This document shows positions 9,139 through 19,038 of a DNA stretch of 64,000 bases, piece after piece. The notes under the pieces were generated by a model. The model worked only from the letters and a program-made list of their open reading frames with translations. It was not told where the DNA came from and searched no databases. Origin of the DNA: JANSWY01 sp965243755 (lineage in GTDB: Bacteria > Bacteroidota > Bacteroidia > Cytophagales > Cyclobacteriaceae); contig CBDEVW010000002.1 in NCBI GenBank assembly GCA_965243755.1, positions 1,004,010 through 1,068,009 on the forward strand. Direction: 5' to 3'. The position numbers were made by a program, and so were the translations under genes. The number at the start of each line of letters is the position of its first letter. Position 1 is the first letter of the stretch.

Positions 9139-12100
9139 TGTCTTGTCTTTTTAGTTGAGATTCCTGCCACCAGCAGTACAAAACTGGCACTACGAACATG
9201 GTGATGACCTGTATGATCATTCCACCAAAGGTTGGGATGGCCATAGGGACCATGATATCCGATCCTTTTCCGGTAGAAGTGAGGACAGGCAGCAGGGCTA
9301 TAATTGTGGTGGCAGCAGTCATCATTGCGGGGCGTACCCGTTGTTTTCCGGCGTGCAACACTGCCTTCCTGACCTGGTCAATGGAATTAGGTTTCTCCTT
9401 TTCAATGTATTGCTTGAGGTAAGTACCCATGATCACCCCATCATCAGTGGCAATCCCAAATAATGCGATAAAGCCCACCCAAACGGCCACACTTAAGTTG
9501 ATGGTGTCTACCTGAAACAGGTCACGCATGTCCCTCCCAAAAATCGCGAAGTTGACAAACCATTCCTGATTGTAGAGCCACAGAAATATGAACCCACCGG
9601 CAAACGCCACAAATACTCCTGAAAAGACCATTAGTGTACTGGGGAGATTTCCAAACTGAAAGTAAAGAATAAGTAATATGGCCAGTAGACTGATTGGAAT
9701 GACAATTGATAGTCTTTTGCTCGCTCTGATTTGGTTTTCATAGTTTCCGGCAAACTTAAAACTGACGCCTTTTGGGATTAGGAGATTACCTGATTTTATC
9801 TGATCATTCAGGTATTGCTGCGCATTTTCTACAACATCCGTTTCCGCATAGCCATCAACTTTATCAAAGATCACATAACTCACCAGAAATGTATTTTCAC
9901 TTTTGATGTTTTGAGGACCTCTTACATACTGAAGTTCTGCCAATTCCTGCAAGGGCACCTGCACGCCAGATGGTGTTGGTACAAGAATTTCTCCAATATC
10001 TTCGGGGTTGTCCCTGAGTTCACGAGCATAGCGTACTCGGACACTATACCGTTCACGGCCTTCTACTGTTTTGGTGAGTGTGTTTCCACCAATGGCCACA
10101 CCCAAATACATTTGAAGGTCAGTCACGCTCAGCCCATATCGTGCAATGGCTTTCCTGTTGATTTTTATTTCCAGGTAAGGCTTACCTACCACCCGGTCAG
10201 CAAAAACTGAACTTGCTTTAACGCCCGGTACGTTTTTTAAATGAGTTTCCATCTCAAGACCAACCTGTTCTATCGTCTTTAGGTCCGGACCATATATTTT
10301 CATGCCCATAGGCGCCCTCATCCCGGTGGATAGCATCACTAGTCGGGTTGCAATAGGTTGCAATTTTGGTGCTGATGTCATGCCCGGAATATTGGTCACT
10401 TTTACTATTTCATCCCAGATGTCGTCAGGAGACTGAATATGACTTCTCCATTGTCTGAAATATTTGCCTTTTTTATCCTGAATCAGTAATGACCTGTCAA
10501 ACCCAGCAAGATTCTCGTCTGTCGGCTGAAAGGTCTCGTCGTTTTTTAGTATAAATTCATTTTGTTTATTCACCTTGAACCTTATTCTGTGTCCATCTTC
10601 ATCAAGAATATATTCAGGCTTGTAATTGATCACATTTTCAAACATTGAAATAGGAGCTGGGTCCAGGGCGGATTCAACACGACCCCATTTCCCAACAGTC
10701 ATCTCTACTTCAGGAATGGCAGTAACAAGCATATCCAACAACTGGATAGTTTCAATGTTTTCTGCTATCCCGGAATGAGGCATAGTGGTAGGCATCAACA
10801 GGAATGATCCCTCATCCAGAGGAGGCATAAATTCTCTTCCTGCTCCCGGGAATGTTTCACTCAATTTTTTCCAGGTCGATGAATGACGAATATCAAGTCC
10901 TACGTATTCTCCACCGGTTGCGATAAAACCAAAAACTTTATTGAATCCCTGCCAGGAGAGTAAACCGAAGAGTAAAATGACAACTGGTAGTGTCAGAAAC
11001 TTCAATTTATTGTGCAGGCACCAATTGAGGATGGCATTGTAATAGTGAACAACTGCCATTAGTATCCCCAGGATCACAATGATCATAAGGGCGACAAACA
11101 GAAAATTAACTACCCAGCTATATTGTGCACCAAGTGGCAACCATTCTTTGGTAAGAAAATACAGGACGGTGAGAAGGACAATGCCAATGTTGATGTACTT
11201 CGGTACATTTTCCCATTTTTCTTTCCATTGTCTACTCAATAAGTTGTTGGTGCCTATGCCAATCAAAACTAAACCTGCCCATGGCAACAAAAAAAGTAAA
11301 GCCAACCCTGCTGAAATCATCCCAATATTCCAGTATTGCTGATGGTTGCTTTTGCTTGATTTGATTGCGTATATCCAATGTGCAAAGGCAGGAATGATCA
11401 CAATTCCTATGATTAAAGCTGCTACCAATGCAAAAGTTTTTGTGAAAGCCAGCGGCCTGAATAATTTCCCTTCCTGGTCCTGTAAAGCAAATACGGGGAT
11501 AAAACTGATTATCGTAGTAGATAAAGCGGTGATAACAGCTGAAGCTACTTCAGTGGTTGCTTCATAAATTACTTTCAGTTTACCCTTGGTGTCTTTGTTT
11601 TTGTTTTGTGGAAGTTGGAGATGACGAACAATATTTTCAGTAAACACCACGCCTACATCTACCATTACGCCTATCGCGATGGCAATTCCTGATAAAGCCA
11701 CTATGTTGGCAGATACTCCGGCATAACGCATGACAATAAATGTCATGAGCACACCAATCGGCAAAAGACTGGAAATTAATACAGACGCCCGTAGATTAAG
11801 CACCAAAATGATCACTACAATGATGCTGATCAGGACCTCCAGTGAGAGTGCTTCTTCAAGGGTACCAAGCGTTTCTTTAATGAGCCCGGTGCGATCATAG
11901 AATGGCACTATTGTGACCTTGGATACTCTGCCATCTTCAAGTGTTTTGGTGGGGAGCCCAGCTTCTATCTCCTTTATTTTTGTTTTGACATTGTTGATCA
12001 CTTCCAACGGATTGGAGCCATATCGTGCTACAATCACACCCCCAACGGCCTCTGCGCCACCTTTATCCAGTCCACCTCTTCTGGTAGCGGGCCCCAATTG

Positions 12101-12946
12101 CACACGGGCAATGTCTTTTACCCTCACCGGGACATTATTTCTAGAAACAATGGCCGTTTCTTCAATATCATTGATGTTTTTAATGTACCCTAACCCACGA
12201 ATAAGATACTCAGCCCGGTTATATTCCATAGTACGGGCACCTATATCCAGGTTACTTTTCTTTACCGCCTGCATGATTTGATCCACCCCGATATTAAAAC
12301 TTTTCATGGCGATCGGGTCAATATCGATTTGATATTCTTTGACGAATCCTCCTACTGAAGCTACTTCAGACACACCTTTGGCGGAGGATAAGGCATACTT
12401 GATATAGAAATCCTGAATTGAGCGCAATTCCTGTGGGTCCCAGCCTCCTACAGGGTTACCATTTGCGTCTCGTCCTTCCAGTGTGTACCAGTAAATCTGT
12501 CCCAACGCGGTAGCATCTGGCCCCAGGGCTGGCTGTACACCTTCTGGTAACGTTCCTGCAGGGAGGGAATTTAGTTTCTCGAGTATTCGGGATCGGCTCC
12601 AATAAAACTCCACATCTTCTTCAAAAATCAGGTAGATGCTGGAGAGCCCAAATATTGAATTACTCCGGATCGTTTTTACCCCTGGTATGCCCAGTAATGC
12701 GGTGGTTAAAGGATAAGTGATCTGGTCATCAATATCCTGGGGTGAACGCCCCATCCACTCGGTAAATACGATTTGCTGATTTTCTCCAATATCTGGAATA
12801 GCATCAACAGGTACCGGGTCTCTTGGTATCAAATCGAGATTCCAGCTAAAGGGTGCCGTGGCAATTCCCCAGCTTATCAATGAAATAGTGAGAAGAAACG
12901 TGATCAGTTTATTCTCCAGGAAGAATTTAATGATGTTATTTAGCAT
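9128..12946 (-). CDS. cusA: CusA/CzcA-type heavy-metal RND efflux pump
   Basis: 1272 aa, the inner-membrane proton-driven pump of the HME-RND family, for Cu(I)/Ag(I) judging from the CusB and DUF3347 partners. The N-terminal signature DAIPDIGENQQIVFTEWMGR and the TM4 proton-relay residues D430 and E437 (in GIAIAIGVMVDVGVVFTEN) are present. It is ~230 aa longer than E. coli CusA. The extra length is mainly an insertion of about four hydrophobic segments between TM6 and the second periplasmic half (about residues 530-680), as commonly seen in Bacteroidota homologues. It begins 95 bp after the HYC_CC_PP gene; an inverted repeat (12983-12988 / 13001-13006) in that gap could be a processing or attenuation site. 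Confidence 0.95.
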   Translation of the reverse strand: MLNNIIKFFLENKLITFLLTISLISWGIATAPFSWNLDLIPRDPVPVDAIPDIGENQQIVFTEWMGRSPQDIDDQITYPLTTALLGIPGVKTIRSNSIFGLSSIYLIFEEDVEFYWSRSRILEKLNSLPAGTLPEGVQPALGPDATALGQIYWYTLEGRDANGNPVGGWDPQELRSIQDFYIKYALSSAKGVSEVASVGGFVKEYQIDIDPIAMKSFNIGVDQIMQAVKKSNLDIGARTMEYNRAEYLIRGLGYIKNINDIEETAIVSRNNVPVRVKDIARVQLGPATRRGGLDKGGAEAVGGVIVARYGSNPLEVINNVKTKIKEIEAGLPTKTLEDGRVSKVTIVPFYDRTGLIKETLGTLEEALSLEVLISIIVVIILVLNLRASVLISSLLPIGVLMTFIVMRYAGVSANIVALSGIAIAIGVMVDVGVVFTENIVRHLQLPQNKNKDTKGKLKVIYEATTEVASAVITALSTTIISFIPVFALQDQEGKLFRPLAFTKTFALVAALIIGIVIIPAFAHWIYAIKSSKSNHQQYWNIGMISAGLALLFLLPWAGLVLIGIGTNNLLSRQWKEKWENVPKYINIGIVLLTVLYFLTKEWLPLGAQYSWVVNFLFVALMIIVILGILMAVVHYYNAILNWCLHNKLKFLTLPVVILLFGLLSWQGFNKVFGFIATGGEYVGLDIRHSSTWKKLSETFPGAGREFMPPLDEGSFLLMPTTMPHSGIAENIETIQLLDMLVTAIPEVEMTVGKWGRVESALDPAPISMFENVINYKPEYILDEDGHRIRFKVNKQNEFILKNDETFQPTDENLAGFDRSLLIQDKKGKYFRQWRSHIQSPDDIWDEIVKVTNIPGMTSAPKLQPIATRLVMLSTGMRAPMGMKIYGPDLKTIEQVGLEMETHLKNVPGVKASSVFADRVVGKPYLEIKINRKAIARYGLSVTDLQMYLGVAIGGNTLTKTVEGRERYSVRVRYARELRDNPEDIGEILVPTPSGVQVPLQELAELQYVRGPQNIKSENTFLVSYVIFDKVDGYAETDVVENAQQYLNDQIKSGNLLIPKGVSFKFAGNYENQIRASKRLSIVIPISLLAILLILYFQFGNLPSTLMVFSGVFVAFAGGFIFLWLYNQEWFVNFAIFGRDMRDLFQVDTINLSVAVWVGFIALFGIATDDGVIMGTYLKQYIEKEKPNSIDQVRKAVLHAGKQRVRPAMMTAATTIIALLPVLTSTGKGSDIMVPMAIPTFGGMIIQVITMFVVPVLYCWWQESQLKRQDNEN

Positions 12947-13041
12947 AGCATTATTCCTTGTTCAAATGAATTTAAATAATGACCAGGTCAAAAGTGAATA
13001 ACCTGGATCTCTGCTTTTCAGCAGCTAAATAAGGAATAATT

Positions 13042-13443
13042 CTATATCAGGAATGATTGGATAAGTACCGGAATGTCCCGATCAGGAAGCGGTGGTTTGT
13101 AATGGATGTTGGCTGTTACCTGATCTGAATGCTTCATTAGATCAAGGTCAACCAACAGAAACATAGTGGTTGCCAGCAATTTTAGATCGGGCGTGAGATT
13201 AAATGACTGACTAACTTTTTTTAAATCATCAACTTTGAATAATTCAGCGGTATCCTTACAGCAGTTCATGGGGCAATCTTCCGATTCCTTCCCCATCATG
13301 CCCATGCAGGATTCAGCTTTTTCGAACACAGCGATGTGCTTTAGTCTCCCCATGCAGTAGTGCTTGTGAAGAGTAATGCCAAGTGAGGCGGTAAGCAAGA
13401 GCCCCGCCATAATTACTGTCAATATGTTCTTAATATTCAGCAT
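13042..13443 (-). CDS. HYC_CC_PP family small exported protein
   Basis: 133 aa. An N-terminal hydrophobic signal (about residues 8-24) is followed by the family-defining HYC (HKHYCMG, about 27-33), a CC pair (CPMNCCKD, about 58-65) and the C-terminal PP (YKPPLPDRD). Family members are frequent ahead of CusABC-type or TonB/copper genes in Bacteroidota. The Cys, His and Met residues point to copper binding in the periplasm, but no function is proven. It is the first gene of the minus-strand efflux operon. Confidence 0.88.
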   Translation of the reverse strand: MLNIKNILTVIMAGLLLTASLGITLHKHYCMGRLKHIAVFEKAESCMGMMGKESEDCPMNCCKDTAELFKVDDLKKVSQSFNLTPDLKLLATTMFLLVDLDLMKHSDQVTANIHYKPPLPDRDIPVLIQSFLI

Positions 13444-13452
13444 TTAATCCCC

Positions 13453-13460
13453 TAAAGGTA
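13453..13460 (-). promoter_or_regulatory. Possible Bacteroidota -7 box before the efflux operon
   Basis: The minus strand reads TACCTTTA about 10 bp before the start codon of the first efflux gene, matching the Bacteroidota -7 consensus TAnnTTTG at 7 of 8 positions. No clear -33 TTG at ideal spacing is seen, so this is only a suggestion; if used, the 5' leader would be extremely short. Confidence 0.25.
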
Positions 13461-13539
13461 CTAAAAATGAATTGATCAGGTAAAATTACGGGTTTTGTTT
13501 CAGGATGGTTTTACACAATATTTGAAATTTGTTATATGA

Positions 13540-13737
13540 TTAAGGACGTAAATCCTCTTTACATTCTAACAATATGCCGTCTACCGTGTCACGACAAAAC
13601 CCATGTTCGGAACCCAATTCAAATATCCGGCTAATGGTTGCTGGATGCAAGTAGTCCAGCTTTTTAAGTTCCCAAAAGATCAGCCGTCTGAAGGCCAAAA
13701 ATGTACTGTATTGTTGTTCTGAAATGTTAAAAATCAT
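13540..13737 (-). CDS. Small hypothetical protein, 65 aa
   Basis: An acidic and hydrophobic helical protein with no signal peptide, not recognised. It contains YLHPATISRIFELGSEHGF, which could be a small HTH-like or helical module. It is isolated between the efflux operon and the exopolysaccharide genes. The start follows an A-rich leader. It may be a real small gene because it has normal amino-acid composition and no better overlapping frame, but nothing else supports it. Confidence 0.4.
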   Translation of the reverse strand: MIFNISEQQYSTFLAFRRLIFWELKKLDYLHPATISRIFELGSEHGFCRDTVDGILLECKEDLRP

Positions 13738-13767
13738 TTTCTTATCGTGATTATGTGATCGAATAAA

Positions 13768-14592
13768 TTAAGCGTTTTTAAGTGCTGGTCGAGCCTTTAA
13801 TAGTCTTAAGGGTTGTGTGGATTTGATCCGATGTTTGATCCTGGCAATGAAAGGAATCAACTCGTAGTTATACCAGATTTCAAGTAAATTCAGAGGTATC
13901 CTGATGGAATCTCTGAAATTGAGTTTTGAACCATCCATATGGATCCACTCAGCCAATGATTTTTCCAGAAACCTTTCCCTGAATTGTTGGATACCAAGTT
14001 CCTTTTTTAGCCTCAGCAGGATTTCCACATCGAAGAGCCATTTACTGAAAAATCCTTTCCCATACATGATAGGAATCAGTTTACGGCTAAAAACTTTGGC
14101 GCCACATTGCGTGTCTTTGATTTTGAGCCTGGTGATGAAAAAGATGAGTAGTCGAATGGTTTCACTAAGCATTTTTCTAATTGGGTTTCGTTCAATTTGA
14201 TTTTGCTCTCCACCCATATTTCTTGACCCAAATACTATTTGCAATGGGTTGTTACCAGCAATTTCGGAGACCAGTTCATTATAATCTTCAAAACTGGTAG
14301 AAAGATCAGCGTCCAGGAATCCAATGGTGTCTACTGATGTCTCCCTGTAAAGAAAAAGTGATCCCTGCCGTACTGCATTTGCTTTCCCGGCATTTTGCTC
14401 TACATTGAATACATGTACATTTTCATGGACCATATTCTTGATCCTGGCAAGAGTTGCTCTTGTTTTGTCGCTACTTCCATCATTGACGAAGCAAAGTGTT
14501 GCCCCTTTGTGTGTTTTGGCGAATTCAATGAAAGTCTCCAGATCGAGCCTTGAAGATTCATTGTAACATGGAATGACTATACCGTGTTGCAT
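13768..14592 (-). CDS. Family 2 glycosyltransferase (dolichyl-phosphate glucosyltransferase-like)
   Basis: 274 aa from the ATG at 14592, chosen because the GT-A fold starts at once with HGIVIPCYNESSRL; a longer in-frame start at 14643 adds 17 unrelated residues. The GT-A motifs are visible: FVNDGSSDKT (nucleotide-binding), NAGKANAVRQG and FLDADLST (the DxD metal site), then DTQCGAKVFSR. This resembles enzymes that transfer sugars from a nucleotide donor to a polyprenyl phosphate. It is divergent from the large membrane protein at 14792 and opens the apparent exopolysaccharide cluster. Confidence 0.88.
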   Translation of the reverse strand: MQHGIVIPCYNESSRLDLETFIEFAKTHKGATLCFVNDGSSDKTRATLARIKNMVHENVHVFNVEQNAGKANAVRQGSLFLYRETSVDTIGFLDADLSTSFEDYNELVSEIAGNNPLQIVFGSRNMGGEQNQIERNPIRKMLSETIRLLIFFITRLKIKDTQCGAKVFSRKLIPIMYGKGFFSKWLFDVEILLRLKKELGIQQFRERFLEKSLAEWIHMDGSKLNFRDSIRIPLNLLEIWYNYELIPFIARIKHRIKSTQPLRLLKARPALKNA

Positions 14593-14791
14593 TTTTGTTT
14601 TTTCTTCAAAGCAAGAACTTCTTTTCCTGCCAGTGCACCCCAAACCCAGTCACAGGAGCCAAAGAAAGGTCGAATGGTTACCATTCCCCGATGAGTTGCA
14701 CCGGGAAACGTGACATTCAGCTTATATGAATAATTCTACCACATGTCGATATAGTTATATTGGAGTGATTAGCTTAATGTTCATTTGAGGT

Positions 14792-17700
14792 ATGATTGTA
14801 AAACAAAACAAGACATATCTCATTTTGGCCCTTGCTACAGCGGTGGGGCTACTTTTTCATGGGGCTTCTTTTTTCAATACCCTTGAAGATACCTATGATA
14901 TATATGTCCACATGTTTTTTGCAGATCATTACTCAAAATCATGGTTTGAGCCATGGGAAGACCGGTGGTATACGGGATTTAATTTAATCAGTTATCCGCC
15001 AATCGTTCATCAGACCATAGCCCTGTTTTCTTATATCGGAGGCTTAAAGTTTGGGGCTTATTTGTTGGCCTTCGCCATTGTCCTGTTATATGTGACGGGT
15101 GCCTACAGGTTCTCAAAATTAGTTACGGTAAATGAAGAATCTGCTGGTTATGCAGCACTGGTGGCAGTGTTTTGTCCCTCAGTAATTGAAGCACTGCATG
15201 TATTTGGTCAACTGCCTACGGTGATGGGAATTGGTTGGCTGCTGCACTCACTTCCTGAGATTTACCTGTGGGTGAGATTTGGTAAATGGAGATATTTTTT
15301 AAATGCCATCAGTATTATAGCAGTTGCTGTTGGTTCGCATCATGTTACCCCCATTTTTGGAATGGTATTTTTCGTGCTACCAGTGATGGCCACTGCCGTA
15401 ATGGATGGAGCAGCTGCAAGCAAAGGTAATTATAAGGATGTTGGGATTTGGTTGTTTATTCAATTTGCTATCAAATATATCAAGAGGATCATCATCTTCG
15501 GGTTGAGTACCATACTGGCAACCATCTTTGTCATCCTGCCCTATTGGATATGGTCCAAAAATGATCCCATCACACAAGTGCCAATACCACATGGATCCAG
15601 AGATAGCTTCTTTGAAGTGTTTAGTTCTGGGTTGGTATTTTTTATTATTCCCTGGGGATTCTTCCTGTTATTTTTCCCATTCCTCATCTACAGGTTCTAT
15701 TCTAAAAGAAATTTGTTCCTTGGATTTTCATTCACTATGCTGTTTATCCTGGGCACAGGAGGGACTACACCCGTACCGAAGATGCTGTTGGGAGAGAATG
15801 CTTTCTCCATCCTCACATTGGAGCGGTTTACATTCTGGGGAACCATATTATCAATTCCATTAATTGGTGAGTTTCTATGGAGGTTTTTCGAAGGGAATTT
15901 GTATCAGGCTCTCGTATCCAGGTTGACCAAAGTTGGCTTTAACCTGATTGTGGTTATGCTAATCGCTATCATATTTTTCAGTAGCGGATTTACCATGAAC
16001 CTGAGTTTTTTCAGGCCCCTGCAACCCGATCCTATTGAGTTAACACCTATTACCAACTTTTTACAAAGTGATAAACATTACAAATGGCGGTACCTGACAC
16101 TTGGGTTTGGCGATCAGATGGCTTTACTATCTGCCAATACCCAGGCAAGAACCATAGATGGGAATTACCACTCCGCAAGAAGGATTCCAGAATTGACAAC
16201 CAGGGCAATCGAACGATTGGAAAACTCGAAATACCGTGGAGTAGAGGGCATTGGGACGCTTCAGCAGTTTCTCACCGCTCCAGACATATTTCACCTGAAA
16301 TATGTGTTGTCCAACGACAAATTCTATGATCCTCTATTGTATTTCACCGGGTGGCACAGGGTAAAACAATTGAGCAATGGCATTATGGTATGGGAACGCG
16401 CTGATGTCAGTCCATTGCCATCAATACTGCCAAAGAAAGACATTCCCCGATTTCAAAAAATCATGTGGGGTACCATCCCGATCAGCATGCTGTTTATTGC
16501 GTTCTTTTTCAATGTACAATTGCACTGGTTGCATCACATTACCGGAAGAAATGTATTGAGAGACAGTTACAGCAATCCGGAAATTATAAAATTCAATTTT
16601 CCCAAAGCATTGTTAATTGGTCAGCAGTTATGGGTGCTGGTGGTGCTCGTACTGGCGGTAATGCTAATCGCAAATATCTATTGGGTCAACCAAAAACAGG
16701 ACTCACCGGAAAAAGTTGTGCAATCCTGGTACAATGCGATCGACTTCAAAAAATTTGACGAGGCGCACAGCTATCTGGATCCCATGGTGGGTAAAAGTCT
16801 GGATCAATTTCTTCTGGAGACTTCTGTCACCGATGGGTTGGTTGATTCATATGGGAAATTGAATACAATTCAATGCACTGTAATCAATGGACAAGATGGT
16901 AAAGTGTTTGTAAAGGCCAGGCTACACTGGGTTACTGCTTTGGAAGAATTTGAAAAAACAGTGATTCATGAAACAGTGCAAAGAGGTATGAAATGGTACA
17001 TGGTACCAGAAGAGTTCAACTACAATATCCCAACCAATCAGTTTTTTGATCACCCAGGAAATCAGTTCTACAACCAGGGAAGAAGAACAATCTCTACGGA
17101 AGAGACTTTTCATGAAGATGTTCTTGACAGACCTGTGGTGGCTGTTGAGGAGGCGAAACTCGTTCGAAATGGAGCAAAATATGCGGTGATAGGGGCAATT
17201 CAAAACATTGATGACTATCCAGCTGACATCACCATTAAAGCAACTTTGATGGATTCCTCCAATAACTTCATCACCAGCTATTACGACAAGTTCTATCTCA
17301 AACACAAACTATTGCCTAAAGAAAGAACTGTATTCAGAATAGATTTTGAGTCAGTAGGATGGCTTAAGCTGGACAGTACCAGTAGCATTTATGATCCTGA
17401 GGCATATGAGTCCATGACTTATAAAGCGGTTCCGTCAAATTTTAAAGTGGAGATATTGAGTACAGTAGCTACTCAGGACTTGTACCACGATCTTGCACTG
17501 GAAATCAATAAGCTGCAGCCAGATACACTTTCAGGGACTTTGTTTAATCATGGCAACCTTACTGCCACAATGACACAATTATTGCGTGGGTTTTCTAATG
17601 AGAACGGCCTCTTCTGGGTTGATCACTATGTAATGCCAAAAAGCGTTTTTCCAAGAAGAAAAGAAAGTTTTCAATGCGCTCTACCCGATTTTGCCGATGT

Positions 17701-17875
17701 TGAAGTCATTGCCAGCGATGGAGTTGCCACTACCAATGGGCTAGAATCCAGGCAAATAGAACAGAAATACAGGTCTTCTGGCCGAGTGAAAGCAATTGAA
17801 GAGGTTTCCATTGGCAAGGACACTACGATTTCTATTCAACTCAATCCTTTCATCGCTAATCCAGGATCATTTTGA
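14792..17875 (+). CDS. Large polytopic membrane protein, GT-C-like/6-pyruvoyl-tetrahydropterin-synthase-related type, with periplasmic C-terminal half
   Basis: 1027 aa. The first ~400 residues hold about ten hydrophobic helices with acidic and aromatic loops (LEDTYDIYVHMFFADHY, WEDRWYTGFNLISYPP, GSHHVTPIFG) like GT-C-type polyprenyl-sugar transferases or the membrane proteins annotated as PTPS-related. A hydrophilic region follows, then further membrane segments (about 560 and 615), then ~400 extracytoplasmic residues, partly beta-rich. It is the first gene of a tight plus-strand run (4-bp overlaps). Together with GT2, GT4 and a flippase this suggests polymer assembly or modification at the membrane. 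The precise reaction is unknown. Confidence 0.65.
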   Translation: MIVKQNKTYLILALATAVGLLFHGASFFNTLEDTYDIYVHMFFADHYSKSWFEPWEDRWYTGFNLISYPPIVHQTIALFSYIGGLKFGAYLLAFAIVLLYVTGAYRFSKLVTVNEESAGYAALVAVFCPSVIEALHVFGQLPTVMGIGWLLHSLPEIYLWVRFGKWRYFLNAISIIAVAVGSHHVTPIFGMVFFVLPVMATAVMDGAAASKGNYKDVGIWLFIQFAIKYIKRIIIFGLSTILATIFVILPYWIWSKNDPITQVPIPHGSRDSFFEVFSSGLVFFIIPWGFFLLFFPFLIYRFYSKRNLFLGFSFTMLFILGTGGTTPVPKMLLGENAFSILTLERFTFWGTILSIPLIGEFLWRFFEGNLYQALVSRLTKVGFNLIVVMLIAIIFFSSGFTMNLSFFRPLQPDPIELTPITNFLQSDKHYKWRYLTLGFGDQMALLSANTQARTIDGNYHSARRIPELTTRAIERLENSKYRGVEGIGTLQQFLTAPDIFHLKYVLSNDKFYDPLLYFTGWHRVKQLSNGIMVWERADVSPLPSILPKKDIPRFQKIMWGTIPISMLFIAFFFNVQLHWLHHITGRNVLRDSYSNPEIIKFNFPKALLIGQQLWVLVVLVLAVMLIANIYWVNQKQDSPEKVVQSWYNAIDFKKFDEAHSYLDPMVGKSLDQFLLETSVTDGLVDSYGKLNTIQCTVINGQDGKVFVKARLHWVTALEEFEKTVIHETVQRGMKWYMVPEEFNYNIPTNQFFDHPGNQFYNQGRRTISTEETFHEDVLDRPVVAVEEAKLVRNGAKYAVIGAIQNIDDYPADITIKATLMDSSNNFITSYYDKFYLKHKLLPKERTVFRIDFESVGWLKLDSTSSIYDPEAYESMTYKAVPSNFKVEILSTVATQDLYHDLALEINKLQPDTLSGTLFNHGNLTATMTQLLRGFSNENGLFWVDHYVMPKSVFPRRKESFQCALPDFADVEVIASDGVATTNGLESRQIEQKYRSSGRVKAIEEVSIGKDTTISIQLNPFIANPGSF

Positions 17876-19038
17876 GAAAATCAATATACATATCATTATT
17901 ATTAATTGGTCACGTTGTTGCCGCTAATGAAATTTCGTTACACAACGACCAAACCGAGTATTTGGCAGGGGAACTGATTGAATTAATCTATTGCACAGAC
18001 AATATTCAGGACAATGTTCAGGCTACACTGCAGGTTACTCACAGTTTGGGGAGTCAATTAATGGTGGGGCAGGTAGTTTCAGAACATGTGATTTTTAATT
18101 TGCCTGAGGTCATCAGCAAAGTAGCCGGATATGTTTCTGCTAAATTGTACTTGTCTGGTAAAGTGGCATATTCCCATTCCTTTGAAATAAAGCCAAACAC
18201 CAGTCATCCGGGAAATATTGAATCTTTTTGTGGACCAAAGCACCTGGTAGTTGATCGGAGAGATTACACCATGATCACTTCCACGGTATTGGATGCATTT
18301 GATAATCCTTATTTAGAAGGGACAAAAGTGCAGTTTAGCTTGCAGTCAGGTGCGGGAATCAAAAAAAGGATTGCACCATCGAGAAGACTTTACGCTTTCC
18401 AAAGATTCTATGCACCCTACAAAAAAGGCTATGGAACGGTAACAGCAAGTCATGAGGGCCTCAACGACAAAGCATTTCGCCTGGTTTATTATACACATGA
18501 TCCTGTAAGCTTTGGCATTAGGTTTACACGGCAACATCAGTTTGCGGATGGGGAACAATTGGTGTCACTTACCACAACTAAAATCCAGGACAGGCTAGGC
18601 AACATCATTGGCAATGGAACCCTTGTTGCATTTAGCATTCTGCACAGCGATGGTCACATTACTGAAGTTTATGCCAACACCAAGGATGGAGTAGCCACCG
18701 CTGTGGTGCAGGCTCCTTCCATAAAAGACCGATGGAAAATCACCGCAGAGATTGACAACTACGCAAATTCAAGGTATCCGGTCTATACCACATTTAAGGC
18801 TTCAGTGCAGGATATTCCACTAGACATAAAGCAGGACACATTGACTGTTGGGCCTGTTTTGGGATTCATGGGCCAGTTTGTGAAAAATCAAACCCCTGTT
18901 AGAATTAACGCAGATGGATTTGAACAAATAATATATCTGCACGATGGATCGGCACAACTATCTGTCGCTGACTTACCATCCGGGTCGGAGTTGTCAGTTG
19001 TTGTCTGCGGAATCACCAGAAAAATCAAAATCCAATGA
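17872..19038 (+). CDS. Exported Ig-like/invasin-like beta-sandwich protein
   Basis: 388 aa beginning with TTG inside the stop of the preceding gene (4-bp overlap). The TTG start is preferred because it gives a proper signal peptide (KSIYISLLLIGHVVAA). The remainder looks like successive beta-sandwich domains of the Big/invasin type: TVLDAFDNPYLEGTKVQFSL and TTTKIQDRLGNIIGNGTLVAF are repeat-like segments with the characteristic D..GN pattern. Probably a periplasmic or surface protein acting with its operon neighbours; no enzymatic motif is seen. Confidence 0.65.
   Translation: MRKSIYISLLLIGHVVAANEISLHNDQTEYLAGELIELIYCTDNIQDNVQATLQVTHSLGSQLMVGQVVSEHVIFNLPEVISKVAGYVSAKLYLSGKVAYSHSFEIKPNTSHPGNIESFCGPKHLVVDRRDYTMITSTVLDAFDNPYLEGTKVQFSLQSGAGIKKRIAPSRRLYAFQRFYAPYKKGYGTVTASHEGLNDKAFRLVYYTHDPVSFGIRFTRQHQFADGEQLVSLTTTKIQDRLGNIIGNGTLVAFSILHSDGHITEVYANTKDGVATAVVQAPSIKDRWKITAEIDNYANSRYPVYTTFKASVQDIPLDIKQDTLTVGPVLGFMGQFVKNQTPVRINADGFEQIIYLHDGSAQLSVADLPSGSELSVVVCGITRKIKIQ

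Noticed and set aside
9155..9463. Plus-strand ORFs of 102 and 74 aa inside cusA
   Set aside because: Antisense shadows of a highly conserved pump gene; no independent support.
12983..13006. CCAGGT/ACCTGG inverted repeat between HYC_CC_PP and cusA
   Set aside because: Stem of only 6 bp with no T-run; insufficient to call a terminator or riboswitch.
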